Shown here piece by piece: positions 14,900-22,397 of a stretch of DNA of 22,682 bases. How positions within the stretch are numbered: position 1 is the first letter of the stretch; each line of letters opens with the position of its first letter. The notes under the pieces are model-generated. The model was not told the origin of the DNA, searched no databases, and was given only the letters and a program-made list of their open reading frames with translations. The position numbers and the translations under genes are program-made. This DNA comes from Eisenbergiella sp900555195 (GTDB taxonomy: Bacteria > Bacillota > Clostridia > Lachnospirales > Lachnospiraceae): assembly GCA_902492555.1 (NCBI GenBank), contig CABUMH010000059.1:1-22682 (forward strand), given 5' to 3'.

Positions 14900-15402
14900 G
14901 TCCGGGACATCCGGGGTGCAGATATGCAAAAAAAAGAGCCCTCCAGGGCCTGCATTCTTCTGGAGCCGCTCTGGCGCCTCTGTCCATATCGACCGGAGCA
15001 GGGTTCCCGTCCCCCTGGCTTCTGCGGCGGATGGAACAGCCTCCTGGCTGGACTGCTTCTCCCGAAAACCGCCTCAAAAATTGGCTGTTCTGCAGGGCTG
15101 CCTGCGGAAACTTCTCCCGCATGGCGGCTAAACTCCGCCCTGTCGGGCGTCAAACAACGCCGCCAGAGCATGCGGGAGAACTTCCCGCATACAGCCTCGC
15201 AGAACAGCGCAATTTTTTCACAGGTTTTCGGGAGAAGCAGTCCAGCCAGGAGGCTGTTCCATCCGCCGCAGAAGCCAGGGGGACGGGAACCCTGCTCCGG
15301 TCGATATGGACAGAGGCGCCAGAGCGGCTCCAGAAGAATGCAGGCCCTGGAGGGCTCTTTTTTTTGCATATCTGCGCCCCGAATGTCCCGGACTTGCGCC
15401 CT
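14891..15402. repeat. 512-bp palindromic element, copy 1, also a bidirectional terminator
   Basis: Inverted arms at 14,891-15,070 and 15,223-15,402 match at 176 of 180 positions; the innermost 153 bp are perfect and all four mismatches are transitions. Between them lies a 152-bp imperfectly palindromic core. The arm contains GAGGGCTCTTTTTTTT (eight T) reading outward on each strand, so the hairpin can terminate transcription both ways. The inner 194 bp (15,050-15,243, ends GGACT and AGTCC) are shared with copy 2 at 22,445-22,635, while the outer 159 bp of each arm are not. The left arm includes the stop codon of the flippase gene. Open frames within it are by-products of the palindrome. Confidence 0.95.
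15115..15165. repeat. Invariant 51-bp centre of the palindromic element, copy 1
   Basis: Identical in both copies. It can fold as two side-by-side hairpins (GGCGG-CTAAACT-CCGCC and GGCGT-CAAACA-ACGCC) on top of the main stem, giving a T shape, or as one rod in which TGGCGGC pairs with GCCGCCA and CGCCC pairs with GGGCG across a TGTC loop. The two folds exclude each other. The AAAC loops are similar in both hairpins. Confidence 0.8.
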
Positions 15403-15422
15403 TGCGTTTTCTATACTATAAT
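15394..15422 (+). promoter_or_regulatory. Sigma-A promoter of the DAHP synthase gene
   Basis: TTGCGC and TATAAT are 17 bases apart. The -35 box lies within the outermost bases of the right arm of the palindrome, so the element supplies part of this promoter. The predicted start near 15,429 gives a leader of about 110 bases. Confidence 0.75.
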
Positions 15423-15487
15423 AAGTGCGGACATTTTTTATTTACAGAGAACTATCCTTAATCAGGAAATATACGAACAGGAGAATG

Positions 15488-15524
15488 CGCTCGCTTTGCA
15501 GGTTTATGCTGTGCGAAGCAAGCG
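15488..15524 (+). other. Leader hairpin upstream of DAHP synthase
   Basis: CGCTCGCTTTGC pairs with GCGAAGCAAGCG (11 of 12 pairs including one wobble), with a 13-base loop. It ends 14 bases before the start codon, in a leader lacking a clear Shine-Dalgarno site, so it may control translation. Confidence 0.5.
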
Positions 15525-15538
15525 GTAAGTACAAAGAA

Positions 15539-16567
15539 ATGAGTTTTGAATTCATAAGAAAGCTTCCGACTCCGGACGAAATCAGAAAAGAATATCCGCT
15601 TCCTGAAAACCTCGCCCGGCTTAAAGAGGAAAGGGATCGTCAGATCCGGGATGTTATCACGGGAAAAAGCAAAAAATTTCTGGTCATTATCGGGCCCTGC
15701 TCTGCGGATAATGAGGATGCGGTCTGCGATTATGTGTCCAGACTCGCTGCAGTCAATGAAAAGGTAAAGGATAAGCTGATCCTGATCCCCAGGATTTATA
15801 CCAATAAGCCGCGTACCACAGGGGACGGCTATAAGGGAATCGTTCATCAGCCGGATCCGGAAAAACAGCCGGATTTCCTTCACGGCCTCATCGCCATGCG
15901 CAAGATGCATATCCGCGCCATCGCCGAATCCGGCCTCACCGCTGCGGACGAGATGCTCTATCCGGAGAACTGGCGATATCTGTCCGACATCCTCTCCTAT
16001 GTGGCCATCGGGGCCCGTTCTGTAGAAGATCAGCAGCATCGCCTGACTGTGAGCGGGTTCGACGTTCCTGCCGGCATGAAAAATCCCACCAGCGGTGATT
16101 TCTCCGTCATGCTGAATTCCGTATATGCAGCTCAGCATCCGCATTCCTTCATATATCGGGGATGGGAAGTGAACACCACGGGAAATGAATTGGCCCACAC
16201 GGTTCTGAGAGGAGCCACCAATAAGCACGGCCGCAATATTCCCAACTATCATTACGAAGACCTGAATCTGCTCCTTGCGCTGTATGGTGAGCGGGAGCTA
16301 AAAAATCCAGCCTGCATTATCGATGCCAACCACAGCAATTCGGACAAAAAGCATGAGCAGCAGATCCGCATTGTCAAGGAAGTCATGCACAGCCGCAAGC
16401 TGAACAAGGATATTCACGCACTCGTAAAGGGCGTGATGGTGGAAAGTTATATCGAAGAGGGCTGCCAGAAAGTAGGCGGCGGCGTATACGGAAAATCCAT
16501 CACAGATCCCTGTCTGTCCTGGAAGGACTCCGAACAGCTGATCTATGATATCGCAGAATATGAATAA
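15539..16567 (+). CDS. aroF: 3-deoxy-7-phosphoheptulonate (DAHP) synthase, class I, 342 aa
   Basis: Condenses phosphoenolpyruvate and erythrose 4-phosphate, the first step of aromatic amino acid synthesis. Class I (AroF/AroG/AroH) motifs are present: VIIGPCSADN, IPRIYTNKPRTTGDGYKG, GARSVEDQQHR, GMKNPTSGDF, HGRNIPNYH, IIDANHSNSDKKHEQQ and KGVMVESYIEEGCQ. The Cys in GPCS and the His in DANHSNS are metal ligands. The start at 15,539 matches the usual family start, though its ribosome binding site is poor; in-frame ATGs at 15,485 and 15,506 exist but are badly spaced. Which aromatic amino acid inhibits it cannot be told from the sequence. Confidence 0.95.
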   Translation: MSFEFIRKLPTPDEIRKEYPLPENLARLKEERDRQIRDVITGKSKKFLVIIGPCSADNEDAVCDYVSRLAAVNEKVKDKLILIPRIYTNKPRTTGDGYKGIVHQPDPEKQPDFLHGLIAMRKMHIRAIAESGLTAADEMLYPENWRYLSDILSYVAIGARSVEDQQHRLTVSGFDVPAGMKNPTSGDFSVMLNSVYAAQHPHSFIYRGWEVNTTGNELAHTVLRGATNKHGRNIPNYHYEDLNLLLALYGERELKNPACIIDANHSNSDKKHEQQIRIVKEVMHSRKLNKDIHALVKGVMVESYIEEGCQKVGGGVYGKSITDPCLSWKDSEQLIYDIAEYE

Positions 16568-16583
16568 GTGTATGTTTCCATAC

Positions 16584-16622
16584 TCAAACGAGCGCATGCC
16601 ACTCCGGCATGCGCTCGTTTGA
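16584..16622. terminator. Bidirectional terminator between aroF and the PII-like gene
   Basis: A 17-bp perfect stem (TCAAACGAGCGCATGCC and its complement) with a five-base loop lies 17 bases after aroF and 58 bases after the end of the convergent gene. T-runs are short. A second small hairpin, GCGTCC-GCC-GGACGC, follows at 16,640-16,654. Confidence 0.75.
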
Positions 16623-16680
16623 ATGTTATGGAATTACGGGCGTCCGCCGGACGCACCGCCTTTTGTTTTCCTCGCCCCGC

Positions 16681-17370
16681 TTATCCGTTCCACTCTTCCG
16701 TGATCCGCAGGCCGGCCGTTTCCGTCACGGGCAGAGAGAACACGATGGACTTCGCCTTGCTTTCCATGCCTGCCTTTTCCATGATCGCCTTCATGATCGC
16801 ATTTTTCTTTTCCGTATGCGTCACGATGAAGATCATTTCCTTCTCAGCCGTCAGAACCACTCCCAAAAACTTTTCTGCCTTTTCCATTCCGGTTCCTTTT
16901 GCATGGATGATCGTTCCCCCGCCCGCTCCGGCTTCTTTGGCAGCATCCATCACCAAGTTGGTATATCCATAATTCGTAACCACGATGAGCAGTTCAAACT
17001 CCGTATTTTTCAATACTGATTCCTCCTCTTTCCTGAATTCCTGTTCCGCCATGAGAAACTGCAGCGTTTTGCCTCCTCCTACGCTGCTGACCGGAATAAG
17101 AAAAGAAATCCCCATCCCCGGCACGTCAATATTCAGGTTATGTTCCATCTTCTTTTTGACCCGAATCCAGGCATCGTCCGTCACAATCGTAAAAATCACG
17201 AATTTAGCTTCTCCGCCTTCCAGGCCAAAATTATCCAGGATCTCATTGCTTGCCGTTCCGCCTCCCAGCGTCACCAGCATGACCGGAAGCTGTTCTTCCT
17301 TAAACAGCCGCGAAAATCGCTCTCCAAGACTCCGCCCGGTTATTGTTACCATACAATATATCTTGCTCAC
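16681..17370 (-). CDS. Tandem PII-like signalling protein, 229 aa
   Basis: Two PII-like ferredoxin-fold domains in one chain: residues about 5-105 (YCMVTITGRS to GISFLIPVSSVGG) and about 123-225 (FELLIVVTNYGYTNLVMDAA, GAGGGTIIHAKGTG, KEMIFIVTHTEKK, AKSIVFSLPV). The second has the Gly-rich GAGGGTII found in PII relatives; the first is diverged (LVTLGGGTASNEIL). The T-loop tyrosine motif of GlnB is not apparent. The start is GTG, with GGAG about 7 bases upstream. It lies 61 bp downstream of a DUF1538 transporter gene on the same strand and probably regulates that transporter in response to a nucleotide, as other PII-like proteins do with theirs. Confidence 0.85.
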   Translation of the reverse strand: MSKIYCMVTITGRSLGERFSRLFKEEQLPVMLVTLGGGTASNEILDNFGLEGGEAKFVIFTIVTDDAWIRVKKKMEHNLNIDVPGMGISFLIPVSSVGGGKTLQFLMAEQEFRKEEESVLKNTEFELLIVVTNYGYTNLVMDAAKEAGAGGGTIIHAKGTGMEKAEKFLGVVLTAEKEMIFIVTHTEKKNAIMKAIMEKAGMESKAKSIVFSLPVTETAGLRITEEWNG

Positions 17371-17431
17371 TCATCCGCTCCCATCTGCGCAAGATGCACC
17401 CAGCTGGCATCCACCGCATTCTCGCCTTCTT

Positions 17432-18967
17432 CTACAGTTCAATGATTTCGTTATCTCCCAATTCCGCATATACTGAAAGGTTGGCTGTCTGTACCTTTTC
17501 CGCTTTCCTGTCTCGCATCTGATAGATCAGCCCCATGATCTGAATGGTGATCAGCGGGGTCATTGCCACCATGGCCACCACCCCGAACGCATCCGTCATG
17601 ATATTGCCTCCCACCGCTTCACAGGCGCCCATGGCAAACGGAAGAAGGAAAGTGGTCGTCATAGGCCCTGAAGCCACACCGCCCGAGTCAAAGGCGATTG
17701 CGGTGAAAATCTTGGGTACAAAAAAGGACAGCCCCAAAGCGATGCAATAACCCGGAACCAGGAAGCAGAAAATCGATATTCCCGTCAAAACCCTGATCAT
17801 GGCAAGCCCCAGTGAAATGGCCACTCCAATAGACAGGCTCAGCCCCATCGCCCTGGCGGATATGGCCCCCTCTGTAATCTCCTCCACCTGCCGGTTCAGG
17901 ACGAAAACAGCCGGTTCTGCCGATACAATAAAGTAACCGATCAGCATGCCGATGGGAACGATGATCCACCGGTAAGGAAGACCCGCGATCACCTGACCCA
18001 GATAATTGCCCGCGGGCATGAATCCCACATTCACGCCTGTCAGGAAAAGAACCAGGCCCACATATGTATAGATCAGTCCAATGCCCATCCTGATCAGGCT
18101 CCTTCCGGGCACCATCCTGAAAATGAGCTGGAACAATCCGAAAAACACCACAATCGGCAGCAAAGCGACTGCCATTTCTTCCAAATACGTCGGGATGGAT
18201 GACTGAAAATATGCCCACATACCAACCGTATCCAACAGTTCCGGCAACTCCATCGATGTGGCATATTCCGTTCCGCCCGGATGATACAGCATTCCGAGGA
18301 CGAGAACCGCCAGGATGGGGCCTATGGAACACAGGGCGACCAGGCCAAAACTGTCATTGGACGCATGCTTATCGCTTCGTACTGCGGATACGCCCACGCC
18401 CAATGCCATGATAAACGGAACCGTCATCGGCCCCGTCGTCACGCCGCCGGAATCAAATGCTACAGAAAGGAAATCATCGGGCACAAAAAAAGATAGCAGG
18501 AACGCCGCCAGATAAAAAAACAGCAGAAGCGGAGGAAGCGGAATTCCGAACAGAATACGCAGCAAGGCGATTACAAGGAAAATACCTACTCCCGTGGCCA
18601 CGGATACAACCAGAACCATATTCGGCACAGAGGGCACCTGCCCGGCCAATACCTGCAAATCCGGTTCAGAAATTGTGATGATAAAGCCGAGTATAAAGCC
18701 GAACATCACCACCAGCCATAGCTTCTTGGACTTCGTTATACAGGAACCCACCCTTTCTCCCATGGGGGTCATCGACATGTCCACCCCCATATTGAAGAGT
18801 ATCATTCCCGCCATGAGCAAAACCGCGCCGAGCAGAAATGCCACCAGTATATCCATGGAAACCGGCGCGATTGAAAAACACAGCAATAATACGATACCGA
18901 TTACCGGAAGTACCGCTTTTACCGTTTCTAACAATTTTTCCCTGAAAGCTGTCTGAAATATCTTCAA
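17432..18967 (-). CDS. DUF1538 family membrane transporter, 511 aa
   Basis: A large membrane protein with an internal duplication: each half carries FDSGGVxxGPMT (FDSGGVTTGPMTVPF and FDSGGVASGPMTTTF), followed by (N/T)D(S/A)FG(L/V)VA and a final hydrophobic segment. About 12-14 transmembrane segments are visible. This is the DUF1538 family; from memory, a DUF1538 pair named UmpAB from a halophile was reported as a sodium/proton antiporter, which suggests cation exchange here. In this window both halves are fused in one protein. The start is TTG at 18,967 with AGGGA upstream. It has a strong promoter at 19,042-19,071 and is followed by the PII-like gene, so the two form an operon. Confidence 0.88.
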   Translation of the reverse strand: MKIFQTAFREKLLETVKAVLPVIGIVLLLCFSIAPVSMDILVAFLLGAVLLMAGMILFNMGVDMSMTPMGERVGSCITKSKKLWLVVMFGFILGFIITISEPDLQVLAGQVPSVPNMVLVVSVATGVGIFLVIALLRILFGIPLPPLLLFFYLAAFLLSFFVPDDFLSVAFDSGGVTTGPMTVPFIMALGVGVSAVRSDKHASNDSFGLVALCSIGPILAVLVLGMLYHPGGTEYATSMELPELLDTVGMWAYFQSSIPTYLEEMAVALLPIVVFFGLFQLIFRMVPGRSLIRMGIGLIYTYVGLVLFLTGVNVGFMPAGNYLGQVIAGLPYRWIIVPIGMLIGYFIVSAEPAVFVLNRQVEEITEGAISARAMGLSLSIGVAISLGLAMIRVLTGISIFCFLVPGYCIALGLSFFVPKIFTAIAFDSGGVASGPMTTTFLLPFAMGACEAVGGNIMTDAFGVVAMVAMTPLITIQIMGLIYQMRDRKAEKVQTANLSVYAELGDNEIIEL

Positions 18968-19041
18968 ATGTTCCCTGCCTCTCTTGTTGGCGACCAGATA
19001 TAATAGTCATGATGTTCAGAAGTGACTCAAAAGACAGTATC

Positions 19042-19071
19042 ATTATAGCATATTTTTATGGTTTCTGCCAA
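19042..19071 (-). promoter_or_regulatory. Sigma-A promoter of the DUF1538/PII-like operon
   Basis: On the minus strand TTGGCA and TATAAT are separated by 18 bases, giving a leader of about 65 bases. The 202-bp gap between spoIIM and this operon holds nothing else recognisable. Confidence 0.75.
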
Positions 19072-19169
19072 TGCCCGAAATTTTTCTTTATACGAAATGA
19101 TTTTCCCTTCGTCGGATATTCGTTTGATTTCTGGCATTTTTGCGCCTTTGCCCCAAAAAGCGGATATGA

Positions 19170-19787
19170 TTACCTAAAAAGGTGAAAGATCTGTTCCAGA
19201 AGAATCGGATTGATATAACTCTCCGCCAGACAGCCCATCCCCAGCAATAGGAATGCGGGCAGAAGGCATCGTTCCCTACGAGCCATCCCTTTTTCCTCAG
19301 AGCGGCCCAAAGAGGCCTTGATTCCCAGACTTCTTCCATCTTTCCCATATCCGCTCCGCCGGAAAGTCACGCACCATTCCAGCAGCATCAAGTAAGCGGG
19401 CACCAGCAAAAATACCTGAGGAACAATCCCGCCCGCAAACAGCAGGACTCCTCTGATTCCATATCGAAGGGAGAGCACAGAAAGGATCGCGCCCGCGCAA
19501 AACCCACACCAGGTAAGAAAAACAAACGCAGCCGCTCCGCCAATTCCAGCCGCCGCCAGCAAACATAAAAGGCCGGCCGGCCACAACCGCTGCCATAAAC
19601 TGTACCCGAACAGCCCCTGACGGTCTAGTGCCAGAGAGCCTACCCTTTCCACACGCACGCTGTCCAGGAACTGTGAATTGCCGACAAACCGTTCCTGCCC
19701 GATATGAATCAGAGCCAGCCCGATCAGAAACCCGCCCAGAAAAACCCAAAACGCGCGGCGCTTGAACCGCACAACCACAAGACCCAT
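19170..19787 (-). CDS. spoIIM: Stage II sporulation protein M family membrane protein, 205 aa
   Basis: Five or so hydrophobic segments: after RFKRRAFW (about 12-28), then LCLLAAAGIGGAAAFVFL, GAILSVLSLRYGIRGVLLFA, GIVPQVFLLVPAYLMLLEWC and the C-terminal LLPAFLLLGMGCLAES. The order WCGFCAGAILSVLSLRYGIRG then PQVFLLVPAY matches the SpoIIM/DUF95 family, which works with SpoIID and SpoIIP in septal peptidoglycan thinning and engulfment during sporulation. The ATG at 19,787 is preferred over the GTG at 19,796 because the AGGGA site would otherwise abut the start. A possible sigma-E promoter lies at 19,821-19,848. Confidence 0.8.
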   Translation of the reverse strand: MGLVVVRFKRRAFWVFLGGFLIGLALIHIGQERFVGNSQFLDSVRVERVGSLALDRQGLFGYSLWQRLWPAGLLCLLAAAGIGGAAAFVFLTWCGFCAGAILSVLSLRYGIRGVLLFAGGIVPQVFLLVPAYLMLLEWCVTFRRSGYGKDGRSLGIKASLGRSEEKGMARRERCLLPAFLLLGMGCLAESYINPILLEQIFHLFR

Positions 19788-19820
19788 TCGTTCCACTTCC
19801 CTTTTCCCATGACTTATTCC

Positions 19821-19848
19821 ATCATATGCGTCCCGAATAGTTCCTATG
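19821..19848 (-). promoter_or_regulatory. Possible sigma-E promoter of spoIIM
   Basis: On the minus strand CATAG and CATATGAT are 15 bases apart, resembling the sigma-E pattern (ATA, then CATANNNT). spoIIM is sigma-E controlled in Bacillus subtilis. The match is short and could be chance. Confidence 0.3.
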
Positions 19849-19901
19849 CTCCGGCTTGTCCCTTTTTCATATATCTCCAGCCATCCTATGGGGCTCCCCT
19901 C

Positions 19902-20438
19902 TCACAGATACTTCACCCTATAGCTCATGATGGCCGATATAGTCTTAGAATCCTCTATCTCCCCGCTCAAAATCTTCTCACACAGTTCCTCCACCGTATA
20001 TGCTTCCACACAGATCCTTTCATCTTCATCTAGATGCTGGAGTCCCGGCGTCAAATCAGTCGCCAGATAGATATCGATTTTTTCATTACAGAAAGCCACT
20101 GTCGTGCGCACCGTAATCAGCCACTCCATCTTTCCTGCCGTATATCCGGTCTCTTCGGACAGTTCTCTGGCCGCCGCTTCTTTTGTCGGTTCATCCGCGC
20201 CGTTCAGCCCTCCTGCAGGTATCTCAAGCGTATAACGGTCGAGCGCATTTCTGTACTGACGCACCATGAGGATTTTTCCGTCCTCTCTCACCGGCAGCAC
20301 TGCAGCCGCTCCTTGATGCTTTATGAAATCCCATTTCACCACATTCCCATCCGGCACCTGAACCGTATCCTTATAAAAATCGATGATAGAACCTTTATAA
20401 ACCAATTCCCTGTTTAAACGCTTAAATTCTTCAGCCAT
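19902..20438 (-). CDS. nudF: Nudix hydrolase, ADP-ribose pyrophosphatase type, 178 aa
   Basis: Predicted to hydrolyse ADP-ribose to AMP and ribose 5-phosphate. The full Nudix box is present at residues 77-99: G77, then E83, then R91-E92-L-S-E95-E96-T-G98-Y. The upstream LMVRQYRNALDRYTLEIPAG is the typical ADP-ribose pyrophosphatase lead-in, and the N-terminal KGSIIDFYKDTVQVPDG is the family's first strand pair. Length is typical. GGAG is 11 bases before the ATG at 20,438, a little far. It is followed about 115 bases later by spoIIM on the same strand. Confidence 0.93.
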   Translation of the reverse strand: MAEEFKRLNRELVYKGSIIDFYKDTVQVPDGNVVKWDFIKHQGAAAVLPVREDGKILMVRQYRNALDRYTLEIPAGGLNGADEPTKEAAARELSEETGYTAGKMEWLITVRTTVAFCNEKIDIYLATDLTPGLQHLDEDERICVEAYTVEELCEKILSGEIEDSKTISAIMSYRVKYL

Positions 20439-20457
20439 ATGTCCGTCTTCTCCTTTC

Positions 20458-20568
20458 TTAAATCCTGCACCTGCAAAATACCTCTCCTGCATCCAGATGT
20501 TTACCGCCGCTGTCCTTCACGGCATTTAAAAAGTGTGCATCCACTTTTATATTCATCAGAAACTGCAT
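20458..20568 (-). CDS. Possible 36-aa small protein between rny and nudF
   Basis: An open frame encodes MQFLMNIKVDAHFLNAVKDS and continues GGKHLDAGEVFCRCRI before a stop. The composition is protein-like with a CRC motif, but there is no convincing ribosome binding site (only AATAAGAAA). It starts just after the rny terminator and ends 20 bases before nudF. It may be a real small gene, a decayed remnant or chance. Confidence 0.25.
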   Translation of the reverse strand: MQFLMNIKVDAHFLNAVKDSGGKHLDAGEVFCRCRI

Positions 20569-20581
20569 TTTCTTATTGAAT

Positions 20582-20616
20582 AAAAAAGCCCTGCAGGCAC
20601 AGCCCGCAAGGCTTTT
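20582..20616 (-). terminator. Terminator of rny
   Basis: On the minus strand AAAAGCC with TGC and GGGC pairs back to GCCTGCA and GGCTTTT, followed by six T and ATT. It lies just after the rny stop codon. Confidence 0.85.
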
Positions 20617-20621
20617 CGTAA

Positions 20622-22169
20622 CTATTTTGCGTAATCGGAAACGCGGCTCTCTCTTATAACATTGACCTTGATCTGTCCCGGATATTCCAATTCCGCTTCG
20701 ATCGCTTTGGAAATGTCACGGGCCATCAGAACCATATCCGCATCCGATACCTGTTCAGGAACTACCATAACACGAATCTCTCTACCTGCCTGAATAGCAA
20801 AAGACTTATCCACTCCTTTGAAATTGTTCGCAATCTCTTCAAGCTGTGTCAGCCTGCTGGTATAGGTCTCCAGCGTCTCTCTGCGCGCGCCCGGTCTGGC
20901 CGCAGAAATCGTATCTGCTGCCTGGACAATACATGCGATCAATGTGGACGGCTCCACATCCCCATGATGAGACTCCACCGCATTAATCACAGTGGCGGAT
21001 TCCTTATATTTCTTACAAAGCTCAACGCCTAACTGAATATGTGAACCTTCCATTTCATGATCTACTGCCTTTCCAATATCATGCAGCAGACCGGCCCGCT
21101 TGGACATTCTCACATCCAAGCCCAGTTCGGATGCCAGCAAACCTGACAGCTGAGCGACTTCTATGGAATGCTTTAACGCATTCTGTCCGTAACTTGTTCT
21201 GAACTTCAGTTTGCCCAGCAGTTTGACAAGTTCCGGGTGGATGCCGTGAATACCAGCTTCCAGTATCGCGGCTTCCCCTTCTTCCTTAATCATCACTTCA
21301 ACTTCTTTTTGCGCCTTCTCAACCATCTCCTCGATTCTTGCCGGATGGATACGTCCATCCACAATCAGCTTCTCCAGCGCAATTCTAGCTACTTCCCTTC
21401 TGATCGGATCAAACGAAGAAAGGATCACTGCCTCCGGCGTATCATCTATGATAAGATCCACACCTGTCAATGTCTCAAGCGTTCTGATGTTACGCCCTTC
21501 ACGTCCGATAATTCTTCCTTTCATCTCATCATTGGGGAGCTGTACCACGGAAATCGTCGCCTCTGCCACATGGTCGGCAGCACATCTCTGAATGGCTGTT
21601 ACCACATATTCCCTGGCTTTCTTGTCCGCTTCCTCTTTGGCCCTGCTCTCCATATCCTTGATCATCACGGCCGTTTCATGTTTTACGTCATCTTCTACAA
21701 TTTTTAATAAATAATCTTTTGCCTGTTCGGAGGTTAAACCTGAGATTCGTTCCAGTTCCTGTATTCTCTGCTCATTTAATTTCGCGATTTCCGATTTCTG
21801 CCTTGCGAGTTCTTCTTCACGCGCTGTAAGTACGGATTCCTTCTTTTCGATGGCAGAAGTCTTCTTATCCAAATTCTCTTCCTTCTGCTGCACCCTTCTC
21901 TCGTACCGCTGTACTTCAGATCTCCGTTCCTTGATCTCCTTATCCAATTCGTTCTTAGCGCGAATGGATTCTTCCTTTACTTCCAGCAGCCCTTCTCGTT
22001 TCTTGGCCTCCGCCGTTTTCAATGCATCATCAATAATTTCCCTTGCCTTGTCTTCAGCATTGCCAATTTTGGTCTCGGTTTCCTTTTTCCTGTATGCAGA
22101 AGTCACCACAAACGTAACCGGAATAGAAATCACCAAAGTGACCGCTACTGCTATCACACAATAAAGCAT
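20622..22169 (-). CDS. rny: Ribonuclease Y, 515 aa
   Basis: Membrane-anchored endoribonuclease that starts mRNA decay in Firmicutes. An N-terminal transmembrane helix (about residues 2-24) is followed by a long charged coiled coil (about 30-150), a KH domain with GRIIGREGRNIRTLE (about 218-231), and an HD domain with the catalytic HD pair in LLHDIGKAVDHE (about 363-364) and ESHHGDVEP. The length is typical. The ATG at 22,169 is chosen because a GTG at 22,181 directly abuts the AAGGAGG site. It has its own promoter and terminator and so is a single-gene unit. The protein is well conserved, with no missing key residue. Confidence 0.97.
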   Translation of the reverse strand: MLYCVIAVAVTLVISIPVTFVVTSAYRKKETETKIGNAEDKAREIIDDALKTAEAKKREGLLEVKEESIRAKNELDKEIKERRSEVQRYERRVQQKEENLDKKTSAIEKKESVLTAREEELARQKSEIAKLNEQRIQELERISGLTSEQAKDYLLKIVEDDVKHETAVMIKDMESRAKEEADKKAREYVVTAIQRCAADHVAEATISVVQLPNDEMKGRIIGREGRNIRTLETLTGVDLIIDDTPEAVILSSFDPIRREVARIALEKLIVDGRIHPARIEEMVEKAQKEVEVMIKEEGEAAILEAGIHGIHPELVKLLGKLKFRTSYGQNALKHSIEVAQLSGLLASELGLDVRMSKRAGLLHDIGKAVDHEMEGSHIQLGVELCKKYKESATVINAVESHHGDVEPSTLIACIVQAADTISAARPGARRETLETYTSRLTQLEEIANNFKGVDKSFAIQAGREIRVMVVPEQVSDADMVLMARDISKAIEAELEYPGQIKVNVIRESRVSDYAK

Positions 22170-22263
22170 AGACAGGAGCACCTCCTTATTTAATTTTCAT
22201 TGTTCAAATATCCGTTATAGAATGCATGTGCAAACATTCTTATAATCGATTTACAACACTACA

Positions 22264-22292
22264 ATTTTAATAAATATCGGATATTATGTCAA
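22264..22292 (-). promoter_or_regulatory. Sigma-A promoter of rny
   Basis: On the minus strand TTGACA and TAAAAT are separated by 17 bases. The leader is about 85 bases. The palindromic element copy 2 begins about 100 bp further upstream; the stretch 22,293-22,397 shows nothing recognisable but could be outer arm whose partner lies beyond the window. Confidence 0.75.
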
Positions 22293-22397
22293 GGGCAAAT
22301 GGCATATTTACACAAAAGCGGCTTCCGGCTTATTCCCCGATCTTCTCCTCCGTACCTGTTTCGATGCCTCCCTATCCGTATCAGGCCGGAACATGCG

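Noticed and set aside
14841..15528. Several overlapping open frames on both strands in the large palindrome, including ones encoding LTPDRAEFSRHAG
   Set aside because: They follow from the GC-rich palindromic DNA: the same peptide appears on both copies because the DNA centre is conserved, and the frames mirror each other on opposite strands without ribosome binding sites or family motifs.
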